DNA of 64,000 nucleotides from Macrotis lagotis (lineage: Eukaryota; Chordata; Mammalia; Peramelemorphia; Peramelidae). Both the position numbers and the translations under genes were made by a program. Shown here piece by piece: positions 47,580 through 57,729 of the stretch. The stretch covers positions 460,256,594 through 460,320,593 of the forward strand of contig NC_133666.1 in the NCBI RefSeq assembly GCF_037893015.1, in the 5' to 3' direction. Below the pieces are notes generated by a model, which worked only from the letters and a program-made list of their open reading frames with translations, was not told the origin of the DNA and did no database searches. Each line of letters opens with the position of its first letter. Within the stretch, counting starts at the first letter, position 1.

Positions 47580-47882
47580 AGGAACTCCTCTCTTTGGCAT
47601 GTAAAGTCCTTCATGAAATGGTGACACCCTATTTTCCCTTGATGATTATGTATATATTACACTCTAAGTTGCAGACAACTTTGAGAACTACTTGACATTC
47701 CTTTCCCTCCCTTATTGAAATTGTTTTAAATTAATTTCATATTTACTTATCTGTGAACACTTTATTTTTTTTCTAGTAAAATATAAGCACCTGGAAGGCT
47801 TTGTATCACTGGCATCTAGCACTATGCCTTACACACAAACATCAATAGATGTTTATAGAATTGCAATGTACTAAAAGAATAA
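47580..47882 (+). repeat. L2 LINE 3'-end relic
   Basis: 'ctctttggcatgtaaagtcc', 'aagcacctggaaggctttgt', 'catctagcactatgccttac', 'caatagatgtttatagaatt'. Confidence 0.65.
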
Positions 47883-47984
47883 CTAAAATGAAATGTTTGG
47901 AATTTTAAAAGAGAATATTCATCTTTGGATAACTGATTTCATAGCTTTGGATAGCTGATTTGAGAATCAACTGCACAAGAAAAT

Positions 47985-48125
47985 GATAGAAATGTTTAAC
48001 GTGGTGTTCAAAAAAACCAAAAGAGCTCTTAGGCTTCCTTAAGAAATGCACTGTATCCAAAAGGAAGAAATTTCTAGTTCCAGTGTATTCTGTCCTGATT
48101 TGACCAAACCTAATTGTGTTTAGTT
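47985..48125 (+). repeat. CR1/L3 relic
   Basis: 'gtggtgttcaaaaaaaccaa', 'cactgtatccaaaaggaaga' and 'gtgtattctgtcctgatttg' are the CR1/L3 stretch between RT and 3' end. Confidence 0.6.
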
Positions 48126-48469
48126 CCCAGCACTCTGTTTTAGGACAGATGTTGACAAATTTATTTAAAGGAAGGAGACTGATCAGCTTTAAAACTGATA
48201 TAGCAGGAAAAGGGGAAGAAACAAGGACTTATCAGCCTAAAAGAGAGAGGGTGTTGTGGGAAGCAAAAGTTGTCATCCAATTTAAAGGGCAGTCATCTGG
48301 AAGAAAACTTATTCCACTTAGCTTACTAGGACAAATAGGGAGAAGTTGGAGGGAGGCAGTTTTAGGTTCAGCAAAAGGGAGAACTTCAAATAAATAAAGT
48401 TATTCAAAAAGGAAATGGTCTATAATGAAAAGTATTTAGTTCTCTGCCCCAAAGGTCAGTCAGTCAATG

Positions 48470-48600
48470 AACCAACATTCACCATTTAGTATGCTTACCA
48501 TGTACTAAGCCCTGGGGATATAAAGAAAGGCAAAATGAGTCCCTGCCCTCAAGGAACTTACACTCTCTTGAAGAAGACAAGATGAAAATAACTAGGTATA
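48470..48600. repeat. ancient repeat fragment
   Basis: 'taccatgtactaagccctgg', 'ggatataaagaaaggcaaaa', 'tgccctcaaggaacttacac' belong to a widely dispersed old mammalian repeat. Family not assigned. Confidence 0.5.
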
Positions 48601-48611
48601 TGCAAAGTACA

Positions 48612-48684
48612 GATAGATAGATAGACTTAGAAAGAAAGAGAGAGAGAGAGAGAGTGAGAGAAAGAAAGAAGAAAGGAAGAAAGA

Positions 48685-48774
<90 letters not shown>

Positions 48775-48863
48775 CAGATAGGAGTGTATATGTGTATATA
48801 TGTGCAGGCATACACACATATATGTATGCATGTATATACATACATATATATGTATATACATAC

Positions 48864-48908
<45 letters not shown>
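48612..48908. repeat. compound microsatellite: GATA, GA, (GAAA)n, TATG, (TG)n
   Basis: Three GATA units, GA dinucleotides, about 100 bases of GAAA tetramers (about 48684-48770) with two interruptions, then TA/TG/CA mixtures and about 35 bases of TG ending near 48907. Confidence 0.95.
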
Positions 48909-48909
<1 letters not shown>

Positions 48910-49499
48910 ATACACCCATTTCTTCAAGTGGAGACAAGGTAACTACTTATTGAGGGAACGACAAAAAGTTGAAAGGAGTTGGAAAATTCCCTCTTGTTTC
49001 TCAGAAGCTTTATTCAGAGAATAGGGGTACACTTGCTGGGAACAACATTCTCCAAGCAATGAATCTGTTTTATTAAGCTTCAGGGTACAGAACTCGCAAA
49101 GAAAGGTAGGGATCCAGAGAAATATGTCTTTGGCTATAATTTTGATTCCATTTATTTTACCACTTGGTAGACTAAAGTAACTGGAGGGTAAAACTGCAAC
49201 TAGTCGGGGCAACTGTGGCTTGTCTGTAGCAGTACTTGTATCTCTTCAATAAGTTCATACAACTTGTGCTAGCACTTAGAAAGAATCAATCAATTATTCA
49301 GCAAGCATTTATTAGTTAAATAGGAAGCTATCAGATAATAATATTAATCTTTAACCCAGGCTGTATCCCAGAGGAGCTGCAACCTTACCTAGCCTCATCC
49401 AGCTCCTTACCTTAATGCCAGCCTCTTCCACAGCGATCCTGGGAGTCTCTGATCCATGACCAGCCTCCCAAGGTAATTGATTTTCAATATAAGATTTTT

Positions 49500-49740
49500 T
49501 CTGATTTCAGTATGAGACTAGCTGTTGATGCTTCCTCACTTGCATTTATTTTGCATGCATTTTCTATTATAGGTGTACATGTTGGATTTATCTCTCTCTC
49601 CCTACCCCAAGCCCATAGACTGTTAGCTCCTTGAGGGCAGGTATAGTTTCATTTTTGTTTTTCTATCTTCAGTGCCCAGCATAGTGCCAGACAGTAAAGG
49701 GAGCCCTTAATAAATAAATGCTTGTTGATTGATTGATTGC
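49500..49740 (+). repeat. L2 LINE 3' end
   Basis: 'gttagctccttgagggcagg', 'cagtgcccagcatagtgcca', 'taaataaatgcttgttgatt'. Well preserved L2 terminus. Confidence 0.85.
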
Positions 49741-49967
49741 TTGCTTCCCCAGGTTCCAGAATTGCTAGTGGAGGCTCTGTTTGGAGGCATTTCTCCTTTT
49801 ACCATCCCCAAGAAAAAAATAATTCCCCACAGTTTCATTTGTACCAATTAGAGATCAATTGGAATTAATAAAAATTTTAAAATTTTATTATTCAAATTAT
49901 TCAAATCATTTAATATTCAACATTTTTAAATTCAAAAGGGTAAAATCCTTTCCATTTCTTAGTGTGA

Positions 49968-50170
49968 ATTGCTATTATTGTTCAGTCATGTCTGATTCTT
50001 TTTGAACCCATTTGGGTTTTTCTTGGTAAAGATATTGGAATGGTTTACCATGTCCTTTTTCTCATTTTAAAAATGAAGAAACCAAGGTAAACATAGTTAA
50101 ATAGCTTGCCCAGGATCACAGTTAGTAAGTATCTGAGGTTAAATTTGAATTGTTCTTCCTGTGCCACCAG
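49968..50170 (-). mobile_element. CORE-SINE, long-tailed type
   Basis: 'ttgttcagtcatgtctgatt', 'tttttcttggtaaagatatt', 'gaagaaaccaaggtaaacat', core, then head remnant 'tgtgccaccagc'. Confidence 0.9.
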
Positions 50171-50454
50171 CACATCACTGCGCTTATGATTGTGAACTAC
50201 TACAGATCAATTCTTGGCTGATATCAGTAGCACTCAGGGATTGGAATTTTGATAGGGATAGGAGGAGCATCTTTGGAACAGGACAGTGTAAGGGCACTGT
50301 ATATCTGGGAAAAATTAAGTGGAAAGTGGGAGAGAAGTTCCAAACGAGAGATGAGAAGACATCAGAAATGTCTTTCCAATTTTATCTGGGACCCTAGAAG
50401 TGACCATGTATAATTGAAAACTCCAAGAGTAGTTTGCCAATATCTAACTCAAAA

Positions 50455-50645
50455 TATCACAGAATAACAGATTCAGAGCTCCAAAGGACCTCAGATATCA
50501 TCTGTTCCAATTCTCTTATTTACAAATAAAGAGACTAAGGTCCAGAAAATTGAGTGATTTGTCCAAGACTGAGACAAGTTTTAAGTAGTAGAGTCGGGTC
50601 CTCTTTCTCCAAATCTTATAATTTCCCCAATTTTCCCACTAGATT
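50455..50645 (-). repeat. MIR-family relic
   Basis: 'ccaaaggacctcagatatca', 'aagagactaaggtccagaaa', 'attgagtgatttgtccaaga'. Confidence 0.75.
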
Positions 50646-50682
50646 ATATTGCCTCCAGATTGCATCAAGATTATTTGGAAGG

Positions 50683-50823
50683 GGCAGGCTAGGTGGCCTA
50701 GGCCAGCCCTGGAGTCAGGAGGACCCGAGTTTAAATCCAGTCTCAGACACTTAATAATTACTTAGCTGTGTGACTTTGGGCAAGTCACTTAACCCCACTG
50801 CCTTGCCAAAAAACAAAAAAAAA
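50683..50823 (+). mobile_element. CORE-SINE, short A-tailed type
   Basis: 'ggggcaggctaggtggccta' with a small deletion in the head, 'ctggagtcaggaggacccga', 'cttagctgtgtgactttggg', A-rich tail. Confidence 0.93.
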
Positions 50824-51484
50824 TTTAGTTTGGAAAAGTAAAGCTTCAGGCTTGTCTGTTCCAATACTTCCACCTTCAATTCCAAAGAAAATAGGAAACA
50901 TTATAGAAAAAAAATACTCCCCTTCCTTCTACCTTTTAATTATGAGTATTCTACACTATAATACTGTGGACTTCCCTATTCTAGAATGCATCTCTACCAA
51001 GGATCTGCTTTATAATAAAAGCTTATTAATTTAGATTCTAAACATGTGGTTGTTCATTTGAATTGATCTCCCTTTTTTGGAGCTATTTTCCTAAAATTAT
51101 AGAATCTTAAGAGCTGGAAGATACATTTTAAGATTTGACCAATATAAGAGAAATTTGTTTTGCACAATTGTACTTTGTACAAAACTGTACTTTTATTGGG
51201 GAGAGTGGAAAGAGTCATGGAGAATATGAAGGGATAGTGATGCAAATAAATAATTTAATGAATGAATAAACAAACATACCAAAGAAGAAAGAATGTCCAT
51301 ATTTCTGGATGACTATAAAGTTCTAAATAAAAAAATTTTAAGAGTTATAAAGGAACTTAAGGTCATTTAATCCAATCTCCCACCCCAGGAAGGAATGGTC
51401 AATGGCATGATGTTCATCTACTTTCAGGCACTTTCAGTAAAGTTCTATCACCAGCACCCCATATTGTTGTATGTAATTAACTGT

Positions 51485-51895
51485 AATTGTAAGATCATAG
51501 CAAAAGAGCTGGAAGGGACCTGAACCATTTAGTTCTATTCTGAATTTTTATTTAGGTTTTTTTTTTTTTTTGGCAAGGCAATGGGGTTAAGTGGCTTGCC
51601 CAAGGCCACACAGCTAGGTAATTATTAAGAGCTGAAGGCTGGATTTGAACTCAGGTACTCCTGACTCCAGGGCCAGTGCTCTATCCACTGAACCACCTAG
51701 ATGCCCTATTCTGAATTTTTTACAGATGAGGAAACTAAGGAATTGGCTAAGTTGCAAAAGGTCATCTAGTACAATGCCCTTATTTTGCAATAAGGAAACT
51801 AAGGCTCAGAGAGTGGAATGACTTATTCATAGTGTAAATAATAGGGTCAAATCCTCTCACTTCAAAGCCTGTAATTTTTCCACTACACCATACAG
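51485..51895 (-). repeat. MIR-type relics, one split by a young SINE
   Basis: The first relic starts 'agagctggaagggacctgaa' and resumes at about 51721 with 'tacagatgaggaaactaagg' after the SINE at 51550-51705. A second follows at about 51750-51895 ('aggtcatctagtacaatgcc'). Confidence 0.8.
51550..51705 (-). mobile_element. CORE-SINE, short A-tailed type, with target-site duplication, nested in MIR
   Basis: T tract, 'ggcaaggcaatggggttaag', core, head end 'accacctagatgcc'. 'ctattctgaattttt' is present at 51535-51549 and 51706-51720. Confidence 0.96.
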
Positions 51896-52579
51896 AAATT
51901 ATTTAAAGATGGTATGGGTTAGCTGAACTATGATATGGTCTTTTATCAACAAATCTAATATTCTTTCCATTGCACCATGTTACTTATGAAATAACCACTA
52001 GTTAATTTACGAAGAAAGTGCATGCTAAACAAATTATATATAAACAATTGTGGAATGAATTACATTTAGAGATGTCAGCCTTTATATCATTTGTAGGGCT
52101 GTGCTAGTTACAAATGAATTTTGCAACTTCCTTAAAGCAGACCTTACACATTTACTTTTACCTGTAAACTTTTAGTTAGCATGCAATTTGATTTTTTTCT
52201 TTGTTTTTGTCCTCTGATTTCATTGGTAAAGGAAACTCCTGGACAAGGTAATCCCTTCTCCATTGCAGATATTGTAGCACCAATGTAGGCCATTGAGAAG
52301 GTGAAGTGACTAGTCTTCCTGAGGTCCTCAATATGTGTTAAGAGGCACTTGAATTCACTTCTTAAGCTCCAAGGCAGCTCTATCCAACTGCTATGTAGTT
52401 AGAGGTAAAAAACTAAAATTTTAAAATTTATTTAAAATTCTTTTTAAAATTATGTAATTCAGAAATCAGTTTCCTACCTAATAAGGAAGAGTTTTTTGAT
52501 TTGTTTGTTTTGGTTTTTAGTATGCCAGATATTTCATACTGATTAATTAGCTGGAAAATTGTGATCAAAAGGTTAGTGC

Positions 52580-52755
52580 CATGTCCTCCATTCTCAAAGA
52601 GGACTATGACATCAGGGAGGTAATGCTATAATATACAGGTGACTTGGATTTAGGGAGGGTGGGCAAAGTTGCCAGCCTCACTTTTTCCTCCTCTGGATCC
52701 AGGGGCCAGAATATGGATCAGGATAACAGGAGATAGCCCTGGATGCAGTGTTATA
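52580..52755 (-). mobile_element. second SINE family fragment ('accatgacatcag' body)
   Basis: 'caaagaggactatgacatca', 'gttgccagcctcactttttc', 'ggatcaggataacaggagat'. It lacks the core and head. Confidence 0.8.
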
Positions 52756-53184
52756 GGTTTAGGCTTATTCTATACATGAACCAGATTTGTTCTGGAGCCC
52801 CTGACTGAATTCTTAGCTTCATCTATTTGGAGATAATAAAGATTTGCAATTATTGGGGGAGGGGACTAAAGAGAAAAAAAACTTGCAGTATTATAGAAAG
52901 TAGAGATCATAGGTGTAATCAGTGCAAATTTGGTACTGTTACTAGGGAAAAAAGCATCAATGCATACCTTATTAAAAGCTGTGGGTGGGGGTGGAGTAAG
53001 TAGCAACAATTTTGAGCATTAAGTACAGTGTATTCCTATTCCCCTTATATGAATTGCTACCATAGCAAAAAATCTGAATAACAAAAATATTTCAAAACCC
53101 CCAAAGGATGATCCACTTACTTCAAACAATGCTTAGATACATAAAAATTCCACCACAACAACAGAATTTGAATTATCCCTTGGT

Positions 53185-53370
53185 GCTTAAATCATGGAAA
53201 TTTTAGGTTGGAAGGAACTTTAGAGAGATCATGGACTCTAAGTTTATGGAGGAGAAAATTAAGATTCAAGGAGGTTAGAAAACTTATTTATGGTCACAAA
53301 TTATCCAGTAGAAAACCTGGGACTAGAACTTAGGTTTCTTGTCCAGTGATCTTTTCTATGTATCACTGAA
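53185..53370 (-). repeat. MIR-family relic
   Basis: 'ttttaggttggaaggaactt', 'taagattcaaggaggttaga', 'ctgggactagaacttaggtt'. Confidence 0.75.
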
Positions 53371-53604
53371 TTCAACAATAGGGGATTTTTGATGTATATT
53401 TTTAATAATATTAGTCATATTTTTCACAATAATATTATTCCTTGATAGCAATTAATAGATTGTCTTATTATACCCCAGGCTATACAGACTAGGGAACTGG
53501 TTTCCTGAAACAACTTTAATCCTCCTTAATGACAAAATATGGCTGGATAATGAACATGTTAACTATGATTTCTGGTATTTAAAAAACAGCTTTATCTTCA
53601 TTCA

Positions 53605-53848
53605 ATTCTTTTTTAGTTGTCCAGACATTTCAGACTTTTCTTGATTCTATTTGGGGTTTTCCTGGCAAAGTGAAATGATTTGCCTTTTCCTTCTCCAGCT
53701 TATTTTATAGATGACGAAACTGAGGCAAACAGACTAGCTCAGGGGCATATAGCTAGTAAGTGTCTAAGGCCAGATTTGAACTTAGGAAGATGAATCTTCC
53801 TGACTTACAGGCCTGGCACTAAATCCACTGTGCCATCTAGCTGCCCCA
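53605..53848 (-). mobile_element. CORE-SINE, long-tailed type
   Basis: 'agttgtccagacatttcaga', 'gacgaaactgaggcaaacag', core, head end 'gtgccatctagctgcccc'. 'attcaatt' occurs on both sides and may be the duplication. Confidence 0.92.
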
Positions 53849-54661
53849 TATTCAATTTAATGTTTTATAAAAGCAAAGGCAAGACACAGATAGTTCTGCT
53901 GTCAGAAAGATGAATGGATAAGGGGCAGAGACAAGATGGCGACAAGAGAGGATCCTCTCTTAGGCGCTCTCTCATAAAACTTATAACCTAAGGATTCTAA
54001 CTAAATTTTCGAGACAGAACCCACAGAGGGACCCAATGAGGCAGTTCTCCTACTCAAGGTAACCTGGAAAAGAGCAGAAAGGCTCTGCTCCTTGGGGTCA
54101 TAGGGGCGGCCTGCCAGAGGGGTGGCCGCCAGAGTGAAAGAACTTCAGCCTCCCGGAGGCAGCCCCAGGACGCTGGGAGCTGTGTCTCACAGCAGTGAGG
54201 GAGTTTCCTGAGCTTCGCCCCGGGGAGCACCGGGCACAACCTGGGGGAACAGTGGGGGACTTCTGCCAGAGCGAGCACTTGGAGCCCAGCCCTCAGGGCA
54301 CACAGCCAACAGCTTGGCCAGGGCAGTCCAGATCCAGGAAACAGAAGCAGGCAGAGCCAGTAAGCAGGAGCCCACAGGGCATGAGGTGAGCCAAGGGAGG
54401 GGAGTGAAGAGAGAGACTGCCTAGCTCTGTCCTCTGCCCCTAGAAAAGGATGCTGGGGTTCTGACCACATTAAGACCCTGATTGCAGTCTAGGTCCCCCC
54501 AATAGAACAATAGGCCTCCCCCACCTCAGCCCCATGGCAGAAGGGGGCACTTATAGTCATTCACAGACCAGGAGGGAGGACAGAGCCTCACACACTGAGA
54601 TCCTTGTAGGAATGTCCCAAAAGCTCAGGAAGCACCCCAAAACCAGGACCAGGCTGGGAAA

Positions 54662-55899
54662 ATGAGCAAGCAGAGAAAAAAGAGGAACACCATTGAGAAA
54701 TATTTTGCATATGAGCCCAAGAAGGATCAAAATACTCAGTCTGAAGATGAGGAAGCACAAACTGCTGCATCTAAAGACTCCAAGAAAAACAGAAATTGGG
54801 CTCAGGCTATGACAGAGCTCAAAAAGACTTTGAAAAATCAAATGAGGGAGATAGAAGAAAACTGGGAAAAGAAATGAGAGAGATGCAGGAAAAACATGAA
54901 AATGAAGTCAGCAGCTTAGTCAAGGAAATCTAAAAAAAATGAAGAAAATAACATGCTAAAAACCAGCTTAGGTCAAATGGATAAAACAGTTCAAAAAGTT
55001 ATTGAGGAGAAGAATGCTTTAAAAAGCAGAATTGGGCAGATGGAAAAAGAGATAAGAAAGTTCTCTAAGGAAAAGAAATCCTTCAGACAAAGAATAGAAC
55101 TCAGGGAGATTGCTGAATTTACAAGAAATCATGACTCAATACTTCAAAACCAAAAGAATGAAAAATTAGAAGAAAATGTGAAACAGCTCATTGAAAAAAC
55201 TGATATGGAAAACAGATTTAGGAGAGATAATTTAAAAATTATTGGAATACCTGAAAGTCATGATCAGGAAAAAAGCCTTGACATCATTTTCAAAGAATTA
55301 CTATAGGAAAATTGTCCTGATATCCTAGAAGCAGAGGACAAAATAAAAATGGAGAGAATCCACTGATCTCCCCGAGAAAGTGGTCCAAAAAAAACAACTC
55401 CCCAGGAATATTATAGCCAAGTTCCAGAACTCCCAAGTCAAAGAGAAAATATTACAAGCAGCCAAAAGGACACAATTCAAATACAGTGAAGTTGCAATCA
55501 GGATCTCACAGGACTTAGCAGCAACTACACTGGAAGCTCGTAGGACTTGGAATATAATATACCGGAAGGCAAAAGAGCTTAGAATGCAACCGAGAATCAA
55601 CTACCCAGCAAAACTGAATGTCCTCTTCCAGGGAAAAAGATGGACTTGTTTTTTTGCAAGGCAAATGGGGTTAAATGGCTTGCCCAAGGCCACACAGCTA
55701 GGTAATTATTAAGTGTCTGAGACCTGATTTGAACCCAGGTACTCCTGACTTGAAGGCCAGTGCTTTATCCACTATGCCACCTAGCCACCCCAAAAGATGG
55801 ACTTTCAATGAACCAGAGGAATTTCAAATGTTCCTGTTGGAATGGCCAGAGCTGAACAGAAGGTTTGATCTTCAAATACAGGACTCAGGTGAAGCATAG
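54662..55899 (+). pseudogene. LINE ORF1 (RNA-binding protein), decayed and interrupted by a SINE
   Basis: ORF1 proteins of L1-type LINEs bind the element's RNA as trimers. The relic starts MSKQRKKRNTIEKYFAYEPK, then shows a charged helical coiled-coil region (about 54953-55150). An RRM-like segment with NLKIIGIPESHDQ lies near 55231-55268. The C-terminal domain carries PRNIIAKFQNSQVKEKILQA, TTLEARRTW and MQPRINYPAKL. In-frame stops near 54875 and 55304 and frame changes break it. A SINE (55648-55791) splits the last coding part, which ends at a TAG at 55897. No intact product is possible. Confidence 0.85.
55648..55791 (-). mobile_element. CORE-SINE inserted in the LINE ORF1, with target-site duplication
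   Basis: Reverse copy from a short T run and 'gcaaggcaaatggggttaaa' to 'gccacctagccacccc'. Identical 13-bp flanks 'aaaagatggactt' at 55635-55647 and 55792-55804 prove insertion after the LINE was in place. Confidence 0.97.
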
Positions 55900-56404
55900 A
55901 GAGTGGAGGAGAAGGGGAAAATATGAGGGACTTAATGATGATGAACTGCATGTATTCCTGTATAGAAAAATGACACTGATAATACTCATACAAACCTTCT
56001 CAATTAACAGAGCAGGTAGAAGGAGCTTTTATAGTTGAAGCACAGGAGAAAGCTGAATTAGAAGATAAAATATGGTGTAAAAATGGAGTCAATAGAAAAA
56101 AGGGAAATGTAATGGGAGAAAGAAAAAGTAGAGGGAGAATAAGCCAAGATATTTCATATAACAAAACTTTTCTTTATTCCAATGAGCTATTGTAATGATA
56201 TGGAAGGGGGGGGGAAGGCAAGGGGGAATGAGGGAATCTTTGCTCTCATCAGAAGTGGCTAGGAGAGGAAACAGCATATATACTCAATGGGGTATAGACA
56301 TCTGGAGTAAGAAGGAGAGAAGGGGGACAGGGGAAGGGGGGGATGTGAATGATGGAGGAGAGGATGGACCATGGGGAGAGAGTGGTCAGATATAACACAT
56401 TTTC

Positions 56405-57068
56405 TTTTTTACTTCTTGCAAGGGGCTGGGATTGGATGGCCTGTCCAGGACCATAGGGCCAGGTAGATGCTGGGCCAAGGGGTGGAATGGGGGCTCGGGG
56501 TCTCTTGGCCCCAGGGCCGGGGAATCTGTCTGCTGTGCCACTCAGCTACCCTAAAGCAGAGTCAGAATGAAAGGAGAGAGAAAATATAGTACATGGTAGT
56601 GGAGAAATACCAAAGGAGGGAGTTGCAATCAGCAATGGCAATGGTGTAAAAAATATGGAAGTAACTTTTGTGATGGACTTATTGTAAAGAATGTGATCCA
56701 CCCATGACAGAGTTGGTGGTGCTGGAACACAGACTGAAGCACATTTTTTATTATTATTTGGGGGGGGGGGGTTGCCTGGGGCTGCATAGCAGGGTGATCG
56801 TTGGGTGTCTGAGGCCAGATTTGGACCCAGGTGCTCCTGGCTCAAGGGCCAGTTCTCTGTCTGCCACCTGGCCACCCCTACTATTATTACCATTTTATTT
56901 TATTTTGGGTCTTTTTCTTTCTTTTTTTGGTTTTTGCAGTACAGTGGGATTGGGGTGGCTTGCATGTCACACAGCTGAGTGATTGTTGGGTGTACAGGGC
57001 TGGATTTCAGCTTGGGTGCTCCTGGCTCCAGGGTTCGTGCTCTGTCCACTGCACCACCTGGCCATACC
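56405..57068. repeat. three SINE-like modules inside the LINE 3' region
   Basis: Units at about 56405-56553, 56745-56878 and 56925-57068 each begin with a T-rich stretch. They continue with a degraded core and finish with head-like ends ('gtgccactcagctaccc', 'gccacctggccacccc', 'gcaccacctggccatacc'). All have the same orientation and look like GC-shifted reversed CORE-SINEs. They lie before the element's poly(A). Confidence 0.7.
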
Positions 57069-57479
57069 TACATTTGTTACTATTATTTTTTTTATTTTAA
57101 TTTTAATTTTTTTCTCTCCCCTTTACTTTATCGCTCAAGCGAGTCTATATTTTTTGGGGGAGGGGTATTTTGTTTACTCTTAAACAAGAATATTTTATTA
57201 ATGTATAAAAAACATTATTTGCACAAAATGAGAATAAAGAAATATTAAATAAAAAAAAAGATGAATGGGTAGTCTAAGAGACCAGATGGCTTTACCTAAG
57301 TTAAATAAGTAGCAAGTCATCAGGAGAACCAGGGCTAAGGAACTGGGGGGAGGGGGGGGAGAGGAGAGTGGAAATAACTCTAGGTCCAATCCATAGGAAG
57401 ACAGGCACAGCAGTTTTTTGAAACATAACACAAAAAAACAACAGCCTCTTTTACTTAGGCATTCTGTCTGCTAATAATT

Positions 57480-57720
57480 TAACAAGTGATAGGTATTCCT
57501 AGAAAGGGCAAAAGAGAACATGAAGCAATTAGTTTCCTTCTTAATGATGTCTTTCTACCCACTGATCCTTGGTTGGTGAATGGAGCTGCAAACAATTTGC
57601 TCTATTCCATTTGTGAATATCTCAACCAGCACAGGAATACAATAAATGAGCTATTTGGCAGCAAGAAGGCTTCCATATCGCTGGAATGACAAAAATAGCT
57701 AAACATAGAGGACACTCTAT
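57480..57720. other. low-repeat block, candidate conserved non-coding element
   Basis: Repeat-free sequence just past the HAL1-like element, including 'ggttggtgaatggagctgca' and 'cagcaagaaggcttccatat'. The open stretch 57486-57689 has no recognisable domain and no fit to the host protein. Confidence 0.25.
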
Positions 57721-57729
57721 GTATAGATA

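Larger units (their letters stand above)
53918..57256 (+). mobile_element. near full-length ORF1-only LINE (HAL1-like) with target-site duplication
   Basis: The element has a GC-rich 5' region starting near 'ggggcagagacaagatggcg', a decayed L1-type ORF1 (54662-55899) and a G-rich 3' region of about 1.3 kb. It ends in 'aataaaaaaaaa'. Identical 12-bp copies of 'aaagatgaatgg' flank it (53906-53917 and 57257-57268), so both ends are original. No endonuclease or RT sequence lies between ORF1 and the poly(A). That is the layout of HAL1 ('half-L1') elements, which rely on enzymes from other LINEs. An internally deleted L1 would be the alternative. Confidence 0.8.

Noticed and set aside
48479..48937. 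152-residue and similar open frames
   Set aside because: Translations of microsatellite repeats (long serine/phenylalanine, threonine/histidine runs).
54054..54470. 138-residue open frame on the minus strand
   Set aside because: It is the antisense of the GC-rich 5' leader of the HAL1-like LINE, with no domain.
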